From Candidatus Peregrinibacteria bacterium HGW-Peregrinibacteria-1 (GTDB taxonomy: Bacteria > Patescibacteriota > Gracilibacteria > UBA1369 > LOWO2-01-FULL-3), in assembly GCA_002839505.1 (NCBI GenBank), contig PGYE01000001.1:585995-649994 (forward strand): 64,000 nt of DNA, written 5' to 3'. A model generated the notes under the pieces. That model saw only the letters and a program-made list of their open reading frames with translations. It had not been told where the DNA came from and made no database searches. A program made the translations under genes and the position numbers. Shown here piece after piece: positions 56,501 through 64,000 of the stretch; positions within the stretch are counted from its first letter, which is position 1; each line of letters opens with the position of its first letter.

Positions 56501-57074
56501 CTTTAAGCCGCTCATTCACCAAAACCTGTTCCTCAAGCAAAGGGTGATCCTGAATCTCCAAAAAATAATTCTCCTTACCAAATATTTCTAAATACATCTT
56601 GATAACCGCATCCACCTCCTCTTCATCCCCCGACAAAATTGCCTGCGGTAGGTGAGCCGCAAGACACCCACTCAATACCACTAGACCCTCTGAATGTTTT
56701 TTCAGCAAGTCATAATCTACACGCGGCTTATAATAAAACCCCTCCAATTGAGACCTCGTAACCATCTCCAACAAATTTCGATAACCGATATTATTCTTCG
56801 CTAAAGTCGTCAAATGGTAAGACTTCCTATCAAGAGCAACATCCTTGTCAAACCTTGTACGCCGCGCCACATAGAGCTCACAGCCCATAATTGGCTTCAC
56901 CCCATGCTTCTTCCCCGCATTATAAAACTCAACAAGCCCATAGGTCACCCCGTGATCGGTAAGAGCCGCCGCCGGATAACCCAACTCCTTGGACCTCAAA
57001 ATCATTGCCTCCGGACTCCCAAACCCATCCAAAAGGCTATAGTGGGAATGCGCATGTAGATTTACGAAACACAT
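53553..57074 (-). CDS. dnaE: DNA polymerase III alpha subunit
   Basis: Replicative polymerase of the DnaE1 type, 1173 residues. The PHP domain opens with LHAHSHYSLLDG and LTDHGVTYG. The palm carries PDIDIDFADHRRDEV (catalytic aspartates near 395-400) and further on VGPGRGSAAGA. The tandem helix-hairpin-helix, then an OB fold (VTGLVTELRRITTKRGLHMA) end the protein. The metal ligands of the PHP domain look mostly kept (HAHSH), so proofreading by PHP is possible. It starts three bases after the stop of the HIT gene. Confidence 0.97.
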   Translation of the reverse strand: MCFVNLHAHSHYSLLDGFGSPEAMILRSKELGYPAAALTDHGVTYGLVEFYNAGKKHGVKPIMGCELYVARRTRFDKDVALDRKSYHLTTLAKNNIGYRNLLEMVTRSQLEGFYYKPRVDYDLLKKHSEGLVVLSGCLAAHLPQAILSGDEEEVDAVIKMYLEIFGKENYFLEIQDHPLLEEQVLVNERLKELAKKYDLRLVGTNDSHYPRPEDREVHDILLCIQTQTNVTDENRMRYGGDFSIRDIGAIRKSFIDTPEAVDNTLLVAEMCDVNFDFGTNLIPSFDTPKGKSAKEYLRQLCEEGLKRRFKGETIEQKYWDRLNYELDLVNKMGFDTYFLIVADFVRFAKDQGIAVGPGRGSAAGAIIAWSLGITDVDPIYRGLFFERFLNPERVSMPDIDIDFADHRRDEVLKYVINKYGRDKVSQIITFGTMAPKAAIRDVGRALGYPYAEVDELAKAVPPAVLGKYAPLNKSVVEDRELKKIYDGNERAKKLLDYARKLEGTVRQVGTHACAVVISEKPLTEYTAMQFSASGDGEIVTQYSAGPLESLGLLKMDFLGLRNLTIIEKTLELVEKNTGEKIALENLPLDDTETFELLQRGETIGVFQLESAGMKRYLKELKPTEFEDIVAMGALYRPGPMEWIPTYIKGKHNPEGVEYLDDSFKEILAGTYGVAVYQEQILQLARDFAGFSLGEADLLRKAVGKKIPALLVEQKEKFVQGAIGKGHDKKFASEVFEKVVEPFAGYGFNRAHAVCYGLIAYQTAYLKARYPTEFMTALLYSDSGNTDRIVLDMKECSEMGIDVLPPSVNESEGHFAMVGDKVIRFGLTSIKGVGDGPVGEIVNERNLNGPFKSLDDFAKRVPLKVLNKKVIQSLAYSGALDEFGDRNQISESYGEISSFAKNTQEQADKGQTDIFGMLDIEDGTSSVSLKLGDIPRSTEMQCLKWEKEVLGMYISGHPLKGLTGYLVKRGKLIGNISKAQIGKSIKVTGLVTELRRITTKRGLHMASFVVEDTTGKVGVVLFPREYSKFGADLVEDKGVAVSGKLDYRNGQYQLMVESIKVLSVSSLVQNAKSEGLFDDKDKGALVVRDLNDILGDPDAKEDPASKESDSEVFEINVPVGVTPDKMQRLKEFLVENKGDRPVELMMSSANKKIRLPLGIVDDESVMIEAQKIVS

Positions 57075-57077
57075 AAT

Positions 57078-57392
57078 TTATTTTGCCAACAAATGCATAT
57101 GAACATGATAAACTTCCTGTCCGCCACCTTCTCCGACATTCACCTGAAGTCGATAACCATCAAGATCGATCAACTTAGCCACATTCCTCGCACACAACAT
57201 CATCGCCCCCATCAGCATATCATCATCATCAGACAAATCATCGATCGTCCTGATATGCTTTTTTGGAACGACCAGTAAATGGGTTTTTTCCTTAGGATTA
57301 ACATCTCTAAACACAATACAACTCTCATTCTCATAAACCACACTTGCCGGAATCTCCTTATCCACAATCTGACAAAAAATACATTTATCCAT
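57078..57392 (-). CDS. HIT-family nucleotide hydrolase
   Basis: Histidine triad protein of the HinT branch, which removes groups from nucleoside phosphoramidates. CIFCQIVDKEIPASVVYE is the N-terminal Zn/Cys segment and strand, VVPKKHIRTIDDL the middle, and HVHMHLL the catalytic triad of histidines. The chain ends four residues after the motif, shorter than usual. ORF track start is 57404; the ATG at 57392 matches family N-termini (MDKCIFCQ). It precedes dnaE by three bases, so they are co-transcribed. Confidence 0.9.
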   Translation of the reverse strand: MDKCIFCQIVDKEIPASVVYENESCIVFRDVNPKEKTHLLVVPKKHIRTIDDLSDDDDMLMGAMMLCARNVAKLIDLDGYRLQVNVGEGGGQEVYHVHMHLLAK

Positions 57393-57411
57393 GCCTCTTA
57401 ACATTATAAAA

Positions 57412-57447
57412 TAAAAGCCCAGTCACTCTACCGTTGACTGGGCCTTG
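57412..57447 (-). terminator. Intrinsic terminator after the sigma-4/HARE gene
   Basis: GCCCAGTCA and TGACTGGGC are a perfect 9-bp stem with a 9-base loop; on the minus strand it is followed by TTTTATTTT. It ends the transcript of the gene at 57496-58566. Confidence 0.85.
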
Positions 57448-57495
57448 TGTCAAAAATGATATCCCTAAAATCTTCTTCAAGTTAACTATTCGCAA

Positions 57496-58566
57496 CTAAG
57501 CCTGCAAGCCACCTTCCAGCTTATAAACAGCTCTACCAACTCTGACAAAACATTCATTTTTCTGAAGATTAAGGGAAATTGTTCCCTTCTTCACCTTTCT
57601 CTGCTTCAAAACTCCCTCAATAATCTCGCGCTTAGTCATCTCACCATTTTTCTTCAGTAGCGCCTCTATCACCTCCGCCACCGTACCAGCCACATAACCT
57701 TGTTCCTTCAAGGCATACAACCCTCTTCCGACAAGCACAAACTGCTCATAACGAATAAGCTCATTATGTACCGCCTGCGTCGTCACCACCTTTGAATCAA
57801 AGCCACTATTAGTAATTCTATTCGCTATCTCCACAAAATGTAATGGCTCCTTGGAATTCTTCAAAACAATATAGGCCTTATCCCTAATGCTTTTAGGATT
57901 AATATGTCTCCAGCTAACCAAACCAACTCCCTCCTCAATAATCTTTACTCTTCTATCAACCTCCAAAGCATTCACAAACATCTCATCCCGGAAATTTTCC
58001 ACACGAACTGTCAACTCTTGCCTGATAAGATAAGCCAATTTGACATTTTTAATAACATCTCCCTTCTTCTTCAGTATCTTCACTCCATTGTTAATAATGG
58101 CATTTACTAGCTTACTATCAATATCCTTCTTCTTCCAAAAGGTGTAAAAATGACTACTTTTATCCGTTTTAACTAGCGCAGGATTGATATTTAAAGCCAA
58201 TCTCACAATGTTCCCATCAATATCATCTTCAGACTTAATTCGATTAAGGATTCCGCTAACCATCTTTTTGTCAGTCGCAATACCACCAAATTCATCTATC
58301 AACTCGTTCGCAATCCCATTTAAATCATTAATCTTAGACGCTGAAGCGGTACGCTTTAACTTATTAAGCGCAATTTTCTCAATCTGACGAATACGCTCCC
58401 TTGTAACCGAAAAACTTCTTCCAATGCTCTCCAATGTTCTCTTCGGTTTACTGTCGAGGCTAAAGCGCTGAATGATCACATCCTTCTCCTTACCCGTTAA
58501 AACCAAAAACATTTCCTCCAGTATCTCTGTCAGATCTATATCTTGTTTGCTTCCTAGTACAGCCAT
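57496..58566 (-). CDS. Sigma region-4 HTH protein fused to HARE-like domain
   Basis: A DNA-binding regulator, 356 residues. Residues 18-75 match sigma-70 region 4: LTGKEKDVIIQRFSLD and then SIGRSFSVTRERIRQIEKIALNKL, which binds -35 elements in sigma factors. Region 2 is absent, so it is not a full sigma factor. The C-terminal 130 residues hold a HARE-HTH-like winged helix (IRDKAYIVLKNSKEPLHFVEIANRI), as in RNA polymerase delta subunits, and another small winged helix near the end. It may adjust RNA polymerase activity. Its gene has its own promoter and terminator. Confidence 0.82.
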   Translation of the reverse strand: MAVLGSKQDIDLTEILEEMFLVLTGKEKDVIIQRFSLDSKPKRTLESIGRSFSVTRERIRQIEKIALNKLKRTASASKINDLNGIANELIDEFGGIATDKKMVSGILNRIKSEDDIDGNIVRLALNINPALVKTDKSSHFYTFWKKKDIDSKLVNAIINNGVKILKKKGDVIKNVKLAYLIRQELTVRVENFRDEMFVNALEVDRRVKIIEEGVGLVSWRHINPKSIRDKAYIVLKNSKEPLHFVEIANRITNSGFDSKVVTTQAVHNELIRYEQFVLVGRGLYALKEQGYVAGTVAEVIEALLKKNGEMTKREIIEGVLKQRKVKKGTISLNLQKNECFVRVGRAVYKLEGGLQA

Positions 58567-58609
58567 ACTAAATTATAGGTTATTAATGATAGTTCATACA
58601 GTGGCAAGA

Positions 58610-58638
58610 AAAATATTTCTTTCACCAATGTTTGTCAA
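58610..58638 (-). promoter_or_regulatory. Promoter of the sigma-4/HARE gene
   Basis: On the minus strand TTGACA, 17 bases, TATTTT; a second TATAAT lies only five bases from the ATG, which would give a leaderless message if used. Confidence 0.55.
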
Positions 58639-58758
58639 GCAAGAAACTTGCTTTCAACGCAACGATATTTCATAAATTACAAATATGCAATTCAGAAGGA
58701 GTGAACAATAACGCTAAAACGCCATTAAGTCAAATTCAAAAAAAACTCAAAAATATTA

Positions 58759-58786
58759 TTGCATTTTTACAACACCCCATTAAAAT
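58759..58786 (+). promoter_or_regulatory. Promoter of tRNA-Leu
   Basis: TTGCAT, 16 bases, TAAAAT, ending 19 bases before the tRNA. Confidence 0.55.
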
Positions 58787-58805
58787 AGCCAAGCAAAAAA
58801 CAAAT

Positions 58806-58890
58806 GGGCGAGTGGTGAAATTGGTATACACGCTAGTCTTAGGAACTAGTGGCGCAAGTCGTGAGGGTTCAAGTCCCTCCTCGCCCACCA
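58806..58890 (+). tRNA. tRNA-Leu (TAG)
   Basis: Class II tRNA with a long variable arm: acceptor GGGCGAG/CTCGCCC, anticodon stem CTAGT/ACTAG with loop CTTAGGA (anticodon TAG), variable arm near TGGCGCAAGTCGT, T arm GAGGG-TTCAAGT-CCCTC and encoded CCA. It reads CTN codons, CTA best. Confidence 0.96.
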
Positions 58891-58899
58891 TACAAAGCA

Positions 58900-58926
58900 A
58901 AAGAGACCCTTGACAGGTCTTTTTTT
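58900..58926. terminator. Terminator after tRNA-Leu (also serves the convergent DUF4395 gene)
   Basis: AGACC, 7-base loop, GGTCT followed by T6; on a wider view AAAAGAGACC pairs with GGTCTTTTTTT, giving T-rich tails in both directions. Confidence 0.75.
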
Positions 58927-58933
58927 GCAAAGT

Positions 58934-59479
58934 TTAATTCTGCTTCTTAATGGAACAAGCGCCGCCTGGACACGCCGGCCTAAATTCCGCGCTCTTCAGC
59001 CATCCCTTGCGAAGCATAAATCCGTATATTTTAGACCCTACGCAAATACCACAAGCTGATTCCAACCACATGAAAAGCAAACAAGTTAAACAAATAATAA
59101 AGGGAGCTATACCCCTTATTCCAAATGATATTACGACTATCATCGCTGAAGCCATCAACAAACCCAAACCCCACGCAAATCGTTTTTGAATCGCACCTAC
59201 ATACTCTGGTCGCTGCTTTCTCACCAAAAATCTTCCTAGAATCCCAAATAAGCTCCAAGAAGGCTGAAAAACAGTTTTTAGAAAAAATTCTAACCAGAAA
59301 ATCGACACCACCCACCACACGACAGTAAAGTCTTTGGTCAAAAAGACATACCAAAAAGTGCTCAACCCCACCATAAACATAAGTCCTGCCGTCGCCCTTA
59401 TGGCGCGCTCATTCAGGACTGGATAGGGGGCCGGCTCACCGTTAATTTTGAGATCTGGAATGCATTTACCGTAGCTCAT
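58934..59479 (-). CDS. DUF4395 membrane protein
   Basis: A 181-residue integral membrane protein with about four membrane segments (near 30-48, 52-70, 103-120 and 123-140). The family marks are the N-terminal PVLNERAIRATAG and the ESACGICVGSKIYG segment near the C-terminus with two close cysteines. The tail is Cys-rich (PACPGGACSI). Family members are often found near thiol-redox genes, so a role in membrane redox or sulfur handling is possible but not shown. Convergent with tRNA-Leu. Confidence 0.83.
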   Translation of the reverse strand: MSYGKCIPDLKINGEPAPYPVLNERAIRATAGLMFMVGLSTFWYVFLTKDFTVVWWVVSIFWLEFFLKTVFQPSWSLFGILGRFLVRKQRPEYVGAIQKRFAWGLGLLMASAMIVVISFGIRGIAPFIICLTCLLFMWLESACGICVGSKIYGFMLRKGWLKSAEFRPACPGGACSIKKQN

Positions 59480-59547
59480 ACAATTTAGAATTAAAAACTT
59501 TTAAAAAAACACAACCTAATTTACAATAATCTCAAAAATAAAACCAC

Positions 59548-59994
59548 ATGAGATTACTCTTCTTCAAAGCCGTCACACGCATGGGAAACTGGCAAATGAT
59601 AACAGTGTTTGTTGCTTTCTTTACATATTATTTTTGGAAAAACCACAATACGCTTTTTTTCCTTTTACTAGCAGTTGGCGGATCAACCCTTTTAGCAAAT
59701 ATCATTAAAATAATCGTCAAAAAACCCCGACGCCCCGATGCCCTCCTCCAAGAAAGAACCTACGCTTTTCCCAGCGGACACGCAGCCACCTCGACAGCAT
59801 TTTACGGGTTTTTGGCCCTACATGTCCTCAAAGGTCCAATCCACACAAACTCCATTATTCAAATTGCCATATTAGCATCACTAATAATCGCAATTTCATA
59901 TAGCAGAATATACCTAAGGGTTCACGACTGGGCTGATGTAAAAGTAGGCTTCATCATTGGATTGCTGTTCCTCCTACCATACGCGACCGCTTAA
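59548..59994 (+). CDS. PAP2-family membrane phosphatase
   Basis: Small PAP2-type lipid phosphatase, 148 residues, with four or five membrane segments. The three active-site motifs are in order: KKPRRPDAL (K-x6-RP like), AFPSGHAATS (PSGH with catalytic His) and SRIYLRVHDWADV (SRx5Hx3D). Such proteins dephosphorylate phosphatidic acid, undecaprenyl pyrophosphate or similar lipids; the last would fit the cell-wall genes in the window. The N-terminal extension seen in longer members is missing. Confidence 0.9.
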   Translation: MRLLFFKAVTRMGNWQMITVFVAFFTYYFWKNHNTLFFLLLAVGGSTLLANIIKIIVKKPRRPDALLQERTYAFPSGHAATSTAFYGFLALHVLKGPIHTNSIIQIAILASLIIAISYSRIYLRVHDWADVKVGFIIGLLFLLPYATA

Positions 59995-60003
59995 AAAAGA
60001 CGA

Positions 60004-60528
60004 TTAGATTTGCTCGCCATGAACAATCTTAATCCACAGCTCACGGATCAATTTTATTGGAGCTCGCATAAGTCTCGCAAGCGTACCCTTAATTTGACGC
60101 ATTCTCGCAACCAAATTGGTCATTTCAAAAAAGTTTCCGCCCTTTTGAGCCAACGCAACCTTTTTCTTAATATTTCTAAACTCTACATCAAGCGCCTTTT
60201 TGATTTCAGCCTTCATTACAGATGGCGCTGGAGCCTCCTCCAGGAGTTTTTTAATCCGTAGATCTCTACTCACGGGTGTCGCCGCCTTTGCCTTTCCCCC
60301 AGTAATGCTCGCTCCTTTGTCCTCACTAATACTCTCACCCAAAACCTCCGATACGCGTCCCGTCGTCTCAATTTCACCTTCAACTATGGCAACTTCCTCC
60401 GCCACAGCAGCGCCAACACTTTGTTTTCCACCTTCGAGTTCACGAGATTCGCGTTCATGCCTTTCTTCGCTTTTAGTGACATCAACTCCTCTCAAACCCC
60501 TATTTTTATTTAAATCTACAGAGCTCAT
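60004..60528 (-). CDS. Unknown charged protein
   Basis: No family is recognised in this 174-residue protein. The first 95 residues are Glu/Ser/Gly-rich and probably disordered; residues 105-165 form charged helices (IKKALDVEFRNIKKKVALAQ) and end in a positively charged stretch. There is no membrane segment or signal peptide. It stands alone on the minus strand with its own consensus promoter. Confidence 0.7.
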   Translation of the reverse strand: MSSVDLNKNRGLRGVDVTKSEERHERESRELEGGKQSVGAAVAEEVAIVEGEIETTGRVSEVLGESISEDKGASITGGKAKAATPVSRDLRIKKLLEEAPAPSVMKAEIKKALDVEFRNIKKKVALAQKGGNFFEMTNLVARMRQIKGTLARLMRAPIKLIRELWIKIVHGEQI

Positions 60529-60550
60529 AGGTACAATAAAAAATCATCTA

Positions 60551-60579
60551 ATTTTAGCGCATATTACGGAAAATGTCAA
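60551..60579 (-). promoter_or_regulatory. Promoter of the 174-residue gene
   Basis: On the minus strand TTGACA, 17 bases, TAAAAT, ending 22 bases before the ATG. Confidence 0.65.
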
Positions 60580-60601
60580 AGTAAGCAAGACTTAAAAGTA
60601 T

Positions 60602-60630
60602 TTGAATACTAAGCAATTGCACTGTAAAAT
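60602..60630 (+). promoter_or_regulatory. Promoter of valS
   Basis: TTGAAT, 17 bases, TAAAAT, ending 29 bases before the ATG. Confidence 0.55.
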
Positions 60631-60659
60631 TCCACACAAAAGTAACTTATAAATAAAAT

Positions 60660-63377
60660 ATGCCAATTGAATTAGAGAAAGCCTACGAACCGGGGAAGTA
60701 CGAAGACCAAGTATATGCAAAATGGGAAAAATCCGGAAGTTTCTCACCGAAGCCATCAAGCGACAAAGAACCCTTCGTCATATCAATGCCCCCTCCAAAC
60801 GCTACAGGAACGCTACACCTCGGTCACGCCGTAATGATCGCCCTACAAGACATTATGATTCGCTACAACCGCATGCTTGGCAAGCCCACCCTTTGGATCC
60901 CCGGTACCGACCATGCTGCCATAGCCACCCAAAGCGTGGTTGAAAAAAACCTCATGAAACAAGGCGTCAAGAAACCACGCCAAGAGCTCGGACGCGAAAA
61001 ACTCCTCCAGGAGATTCGCGAATTTGTCGCAAACAGCCAAAGCACTATCAAGAACCAAGTCCGCAAAATGGGAGCCAGCTGCGACTGGACGCGCGAAAAA
61101 TATACTCTCGACCCTCAAATGAACACCGCTGTAAACAGAATGTTTAAATACATGAACGAAGACGGACTCATTTATCGCGGTGGCCGAATCGTCAACTGGG
61201 ACCCCAAAATGCAAACTACCGTTGCCGATGACGAAATGGAATATATCAGCGAAAAAACAAAGTTTTACTACTTCCAATTTGGACCAGTAGTAATTGGAAC
61301 CGCCCGACCCGAGACCAAATTTCTCGACAAGGTCATAGTTGTACACCCCGAAGACAAGAGATACCAAGACCTCATCGGCAAAGAATTCGAAATAGAATGG
61401 ATCAACGGTCCCACTAAAGCCCGCGTCATCGCCGACAGCTGCATCGACATGGAAATGGGTACCGGAGCAATGTCAATTACCCCGGCCCACAGCCTTGTTG
61501 ATTTTGAATTGGCCGAGAAATATAACCTTGAATCACCACAGATCATCGACTTTGAAGGAAACATCATGACTGAAGTTTCAGAGGAGTTTGGGGGAATGCC
61601 AATTGAAGAAGCCAGAGAAAAAATTGTTGAAAAGCTTGAAGAAAGGGGACTACTCATCAAAATAGACCATGAATACGAACACAACATCGCAATCAACTAT
61701 CGCGGAAAAGGGCTTATCGAACCACAAATCATGAAACAGTGGTTTATCGATGTTAATAAAAAAGTTATCGACTGGAAAGGCGCAAAACTAAGCATTAAGG
61801 AGGTGCTTCAGGATGCCGTCAACAGCAAAATGATCAACATAATCCCTAGTCGTTTTGAAAAAACATACTTCAACTGGATCGATAATCTTCGCGATTGGTG
61901 TATCTCACGACAAATCTGGTGGGGCCACCAGATTCCAATCTGGTATCAACTCACCGCAGAGCAATACAAGACATTCATCGAATCTGGAGAGCAATCCAGC
62001 ACCCTTCTCAATGTCATGAAGGTCGAGTCCGAGCCGGTATTCAGCGAAAGCAAGCCCGATGGGGATCACTGGATACAAGACCCCGACACCCTGGACACCT
62101 GGTTTTCATCAGCCCTCTGGACATTTTCCACGCTAGGCTGGCCGGAGAATACCGAAGACTTCAAAAACTTCCACCCCACCTCCGTCCTCGAGACCGGATA
62201 TGACATTATATTTTTCTGGGTAGCCAGAATGATCCTAGCCTCCACCTACACCCTCCGACGCGAAGGAATTTCCGAGGAAAAATCCATCCCCTTTAAAAAC
62301 ATTTACCTTCACGGACTCATTCGAGATCGACGAGGCAAAAAAATGAGCAAATCCCACCCTGAAACATGTATCGACCCGCTCGAAATGATTGAAAAATACG
62401 GTACCGATGCTGTGCGTCTAAGTCTGATAATCGGCAACACTCCGGGTAATGACATGCGGCTCTATGAAGAGAAAATTAGCGGCTACCGCAACTTTGCCAA
62501 CAAGCTCTGGAACGCCTCCCGATTTGCCCTAAGCAATATCGACGAAGCCGACCTTCAAAAGGAATTCACCGCCGACCTCATAACAAGCGACGCCGATCGC
62601 TGGATAGTCTCAAAAACCCAGGAACTCATAACGGCAACCCAAGCCGACATCGAAAATTTCCGTTTCTCAGATGCCGGAAACCGCCTCTATGAATTCACTT
62701 GGAACATATTTTGCGACTGGTATTTAGAAATATCAAAAACCCAGTTCAACCCATATGTCCTTGGATATGTCCTCAAAGCATTACTAAAAATGTTGCACCC
62801 GTTCACTCCATTTGTCACCGAGACAATATGGTCACACCTACAGGAAAAAGAATTGTTGATCGCATCCCTTTGGCCAGAACAAAAAGAAGAATACACCTTC
62901 CCCGCATCCGAAGAACTCCTCGAGACCGTCATTAACATAATATCTCTAATCAGAAGCAAGCGCGCCGAACTAAAAGTCCCTCCAGCAAAACTCATCAAAG
63001 CAAACATTGTCGCCACCCCAGGAAGTAAACTTCAAGAACAGAGCGAAATAATCATAAAACTCGCCCGCCTTTCCGCATTAGAATTCATCGCCTCAGACTC
63101 TACCACCACTGACGGTAGTGTCGTAATAATTGAAAACGGCATTGAAATAAGACTGCCAATGGAAGATCTTATCGACAAAGAAACTGAAATAAAACGCTTA
63201 ACCAAAGAAATAGCCAACAAAGAGCAGGCCATTAAAAGTCTTGAAGGAAAACTAGGCAACCCCGGATTCCTCGACAAAGCGCCACCAGAAGTAGTCGACG
63301 GCCAACGGGAAAAACTGAGAGAGGAACAAGAATCCTTAAGTGGACTAATACAAAACCTCGAAAAAATAAAAAACTAA
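60660..63377 (+). CDS. valS: Valyl-tRNA synthetase
   Basis: Class I synthetase, 905 residues, normal for the family. HIGH-like motif PPNATGTLHLGHA near residue 45, a CP1 editing domain at about 190-340 (GTARPETKFLDKV), DWCISRQIWWGHQIP, KMSKS as KKMSKSHPE near 560, and LWNASRFAL. A C-terminal coiled-coil arm (EIKRLTKEIANKEQAI) contacts the tRNA. It ends one base before the next gene starts. Confidence 0.97.
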   Translation: MPIELEKAYEPGKYEDQVYAKWEKSGSFSPKPSSDKEPFVISMPPPNATGTLHLGHAVMIALQDIMIRYNRMLGKPTLWIPGTDHAAIATQSVVEKNLMKQGVKKPRQELGREKLLQEIREFVANSQSTIKNQVRKMGASCDWTREKYTLDPQMNTAVNRMFKYMNEDGLIYRGGRIVNWDPKMQTTVADDEMEYISEKTKFYYFQFGPVVIGTARPETKFLDKVIVVHPEDKRYQDLIGKEFEIEWINGPTKARVIADSCIDMEMGTGAMSITPAHSLVDFELAEKYNLESPQIIDFEGNIMTEVSEEFGGMPIEEAREKIVEKLEERGLLIKIDHEYEHNIAINYRGKGLIEPQIMKQWFIDVNKKVIDWKGAKLSIKEVLQDAVNSKMINIIPSRFEKTYFNWIDNLRDWCISRQIWWGHQIPIWYQLTAEQYKTFIESGEQSSTLLNVMKVESEPVFSESKPDGDHWIQDPDTLDTWFSSALWTFSTLGWPENTEDFKNFHPTSVLETGYDIIFFWVARMILASTYTLRREGISEEKSIPFKNIYLHGLIRDRRGKKMSKSHPETCIDPLEMIEKYGTDAVRLSLIIGNTPGNDMRLYEEKISGYRNFANKLWNASRFALSNIDEADLQKEFTADLITSDADRWIVSKTQELITATQADIENFRFSDAGNRLYEFTWNIFCDWYLEISKTQFNPYVLGYVLKALLKMLHPFTPFVTETIWSHLQEKELLIASLWPEQKEEYTFPASEELLETVINIISLIRSKRAELKVPPAKLIKANIVATPGSKLQEQSEIIIKLARLSALEFIASDSTTTDGSVVIIENGIEIRLPMEDLIDKETEIKRLTKEIANKEQAIKSLEGKLGNPGFLDKAPPEVVDGQREKLREEQESLSGLIQNLEKIKN

Positions 63378-63378
63378 A

Positions 63379-64000
63379 ATGGACAAAAAGACCTACATCA
63401 AAGAAGCCTCCGAGCAGATCAAAGTGCTTATTGCCAACTCTGAATTCCAAAAAGCCAATATGCTTGCAATGAAAACACTTACATACTTTCCCGATAGCTC
63501 CAAAATCATCTCACTACGAAAGAGGATCATCAAAGAGGTCAAACAACGCAATAAAGATTTGGTTAAATTCAAAATCATCCAGTCCAAAAAGTTGAGCAAA
63601 GAAGAAAATTACCCAGAGGCCATCAAACTCCTCAAAGAAGCTCAGAAGCTCGATTTCACCAACAACAAAATATACCGTCTTCTCTTCAAGAACCAAGAAA
63701 AATACAAAAAATACCTAGAAGATTATTTTGAAACCCATTTTGCCCAGCAGGAACAGAGGCTTGCCCAATTAGCAAAAGAAAACCCCGAAACGATGATAGC
63801 AACCGTTAAAAAAATCGAGCTCAACTCACCTCCAAATAAAAAAATTCAAAAGCTAGTACAAGATTACCAGAATCAATATATCGATTACAAAATCAAACAA
63901 AACAAAGATCTTTTAGCATCTACCAAATACACTTCAATAGAAACATTGGTAAAAACCCTCAAAGGTAAAACCCGGGAAGACAACCTCAAAATCAGAGAAC
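63379..64000 (+). CDS. TPR-like helical protein, 3' end missing
   Basis: Not in the ORF track because it runs off the window; the ATG at 63379 begins one base after the valS stop and stays open for 207 codons. The product is Lys/Glu-rich and helical, with repeating units such as FQKANMLAMKTLTYFPDSSKI and NYPEAIKLLKEAQKL, which look like degenerate TPR repeats. No signal peptide is seen. The close spacing suggests co-transcription with valS. Function unknown. Confidence 0.75.
   Translation, partial: MDKKTYIKEASEQIKVLIANSEFQKANMLAMKTLTYFPDSSKIISLRKRIIKEVKQRNKDLVKFKIIQSKKLSKEENYPEAIKLLKEAQKLDFTNNKIYRLLFKNQEKYKKYLEDYFETHFAQQEQRLAQLAKENPETMIATVKKIELNSPPNKKIQKLVQDYQNQYIDYKIKQNKDLLASTKYTSIETLVKTLKGKTREDNLKIRE

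Noticed and set aside
57496-58566. Complete sigma factor
   Set aside because: Only region 4 is present; no region 2 for -10 binding and core contact.
58632-58913. ORFs overlapping tRNA-Leu on both strands
   Set aside because: They run through the tRNA and have no other support.
1-64000. UGA=Gly code of Gracilibacteria/Absconditabacteria
   Set aside because: TGA ends proS at the ATGA overlap, rnhB and the 714-residue gene at sensible places, and no gene needs TGA to be read through.

Overview
The window looks like a piece of a Candidate Phyla Radiation (Patescibacteria) chromosome, possibly Peregrinibacteria. The clues are very tight gene packing with convergent genes sharing 8-29 bp, a DUF5663 protein, several large membrane proteins with no recognisable family, a VirD4/TraG-like ATPase set among tRNA synthetase genes, and almost no Shine-Dalgarno motifs in front of start codons. 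TGA works as a normal stop (proS, rnhB and the 714-residue gene), so the UGA=Gly code of Gracilibacteria/Absconditabacteria is unlikely. The lineage is inferred; there is no rRNA here to confirm it. There is no CRISPR array, insertion sequence or prophage. C exceeds G on the given strand in most of the window, whichever strand is coding, so the given strand is probably the lagging-strand sense strand.

Region 1-15.7 kb is an accessory-like block of unrecognised genes: the start of an exported protein at the left edge, a DUF5663 gene, a 999-residue protein with an (EEER)8 helix, and a divergent co-directional run of 662-, 55-, 83-, 1028- and 1334-residue proteins, followed by a 714-residue protein with its own promoter. 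The 1028- and 1334-residue proteins share a clear N-terminal paralogous region with two membrane segments; the 662-residue protein has a similar membrane hairpin. The 1334-residue protein ends in three long repeats and the 714-residue protein in five HTH-like repeats. This block is the best candidate for an undescribed system.

Region 15.7-29.1 kb has trigger factor, an HTH-nucleotidyltransferase-fold protein, NAD kinase, ribosomal protein L19, RNase HII and a cell-surface sugar cluster: CsaB pyruvyl transferase, RmlA, two GT2 glycosyltransferases, RmlD, a thymidylate kinase-like protein, ProRS and RmlB, then a DUF4256 gene and an FdtA-like sugar ketoisomerase.

Region 29.1-44.1 kb has IF-2, a DUF2207 membrane protein, a coiled-coil protein, RmuC, a CARDB-like protein, ribosomal protein S1, ClpC under a promoter overlapped by a perfect CIRCE operator, a lipoprotein, RuvB, a PH-like membrane protein, an HD phosphohydrolase and tRNA-Arg(TCT).

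Region 44.1-64 kb has an M23 peptidase with three SLH domains, TsaE, a 3D-domain protein with two peptidoglycan-binding domains, GlyRS, the VirD4-like ATPase, AspRS, DnaE, a HIT protein, a sigma-region-4/HARE-type HTH protein, tRNA-Leu(TAG), DUF4395, PAP2, an unknown protein, ValRS and a truncated TPR-like gene. CsaB and the SLH peptidase fit together as parts of an S-layer anchoring route. Promoters of the form TTGNNN-17-TANNNT can be read in front of many genes, and four hairpin terminators are clear.
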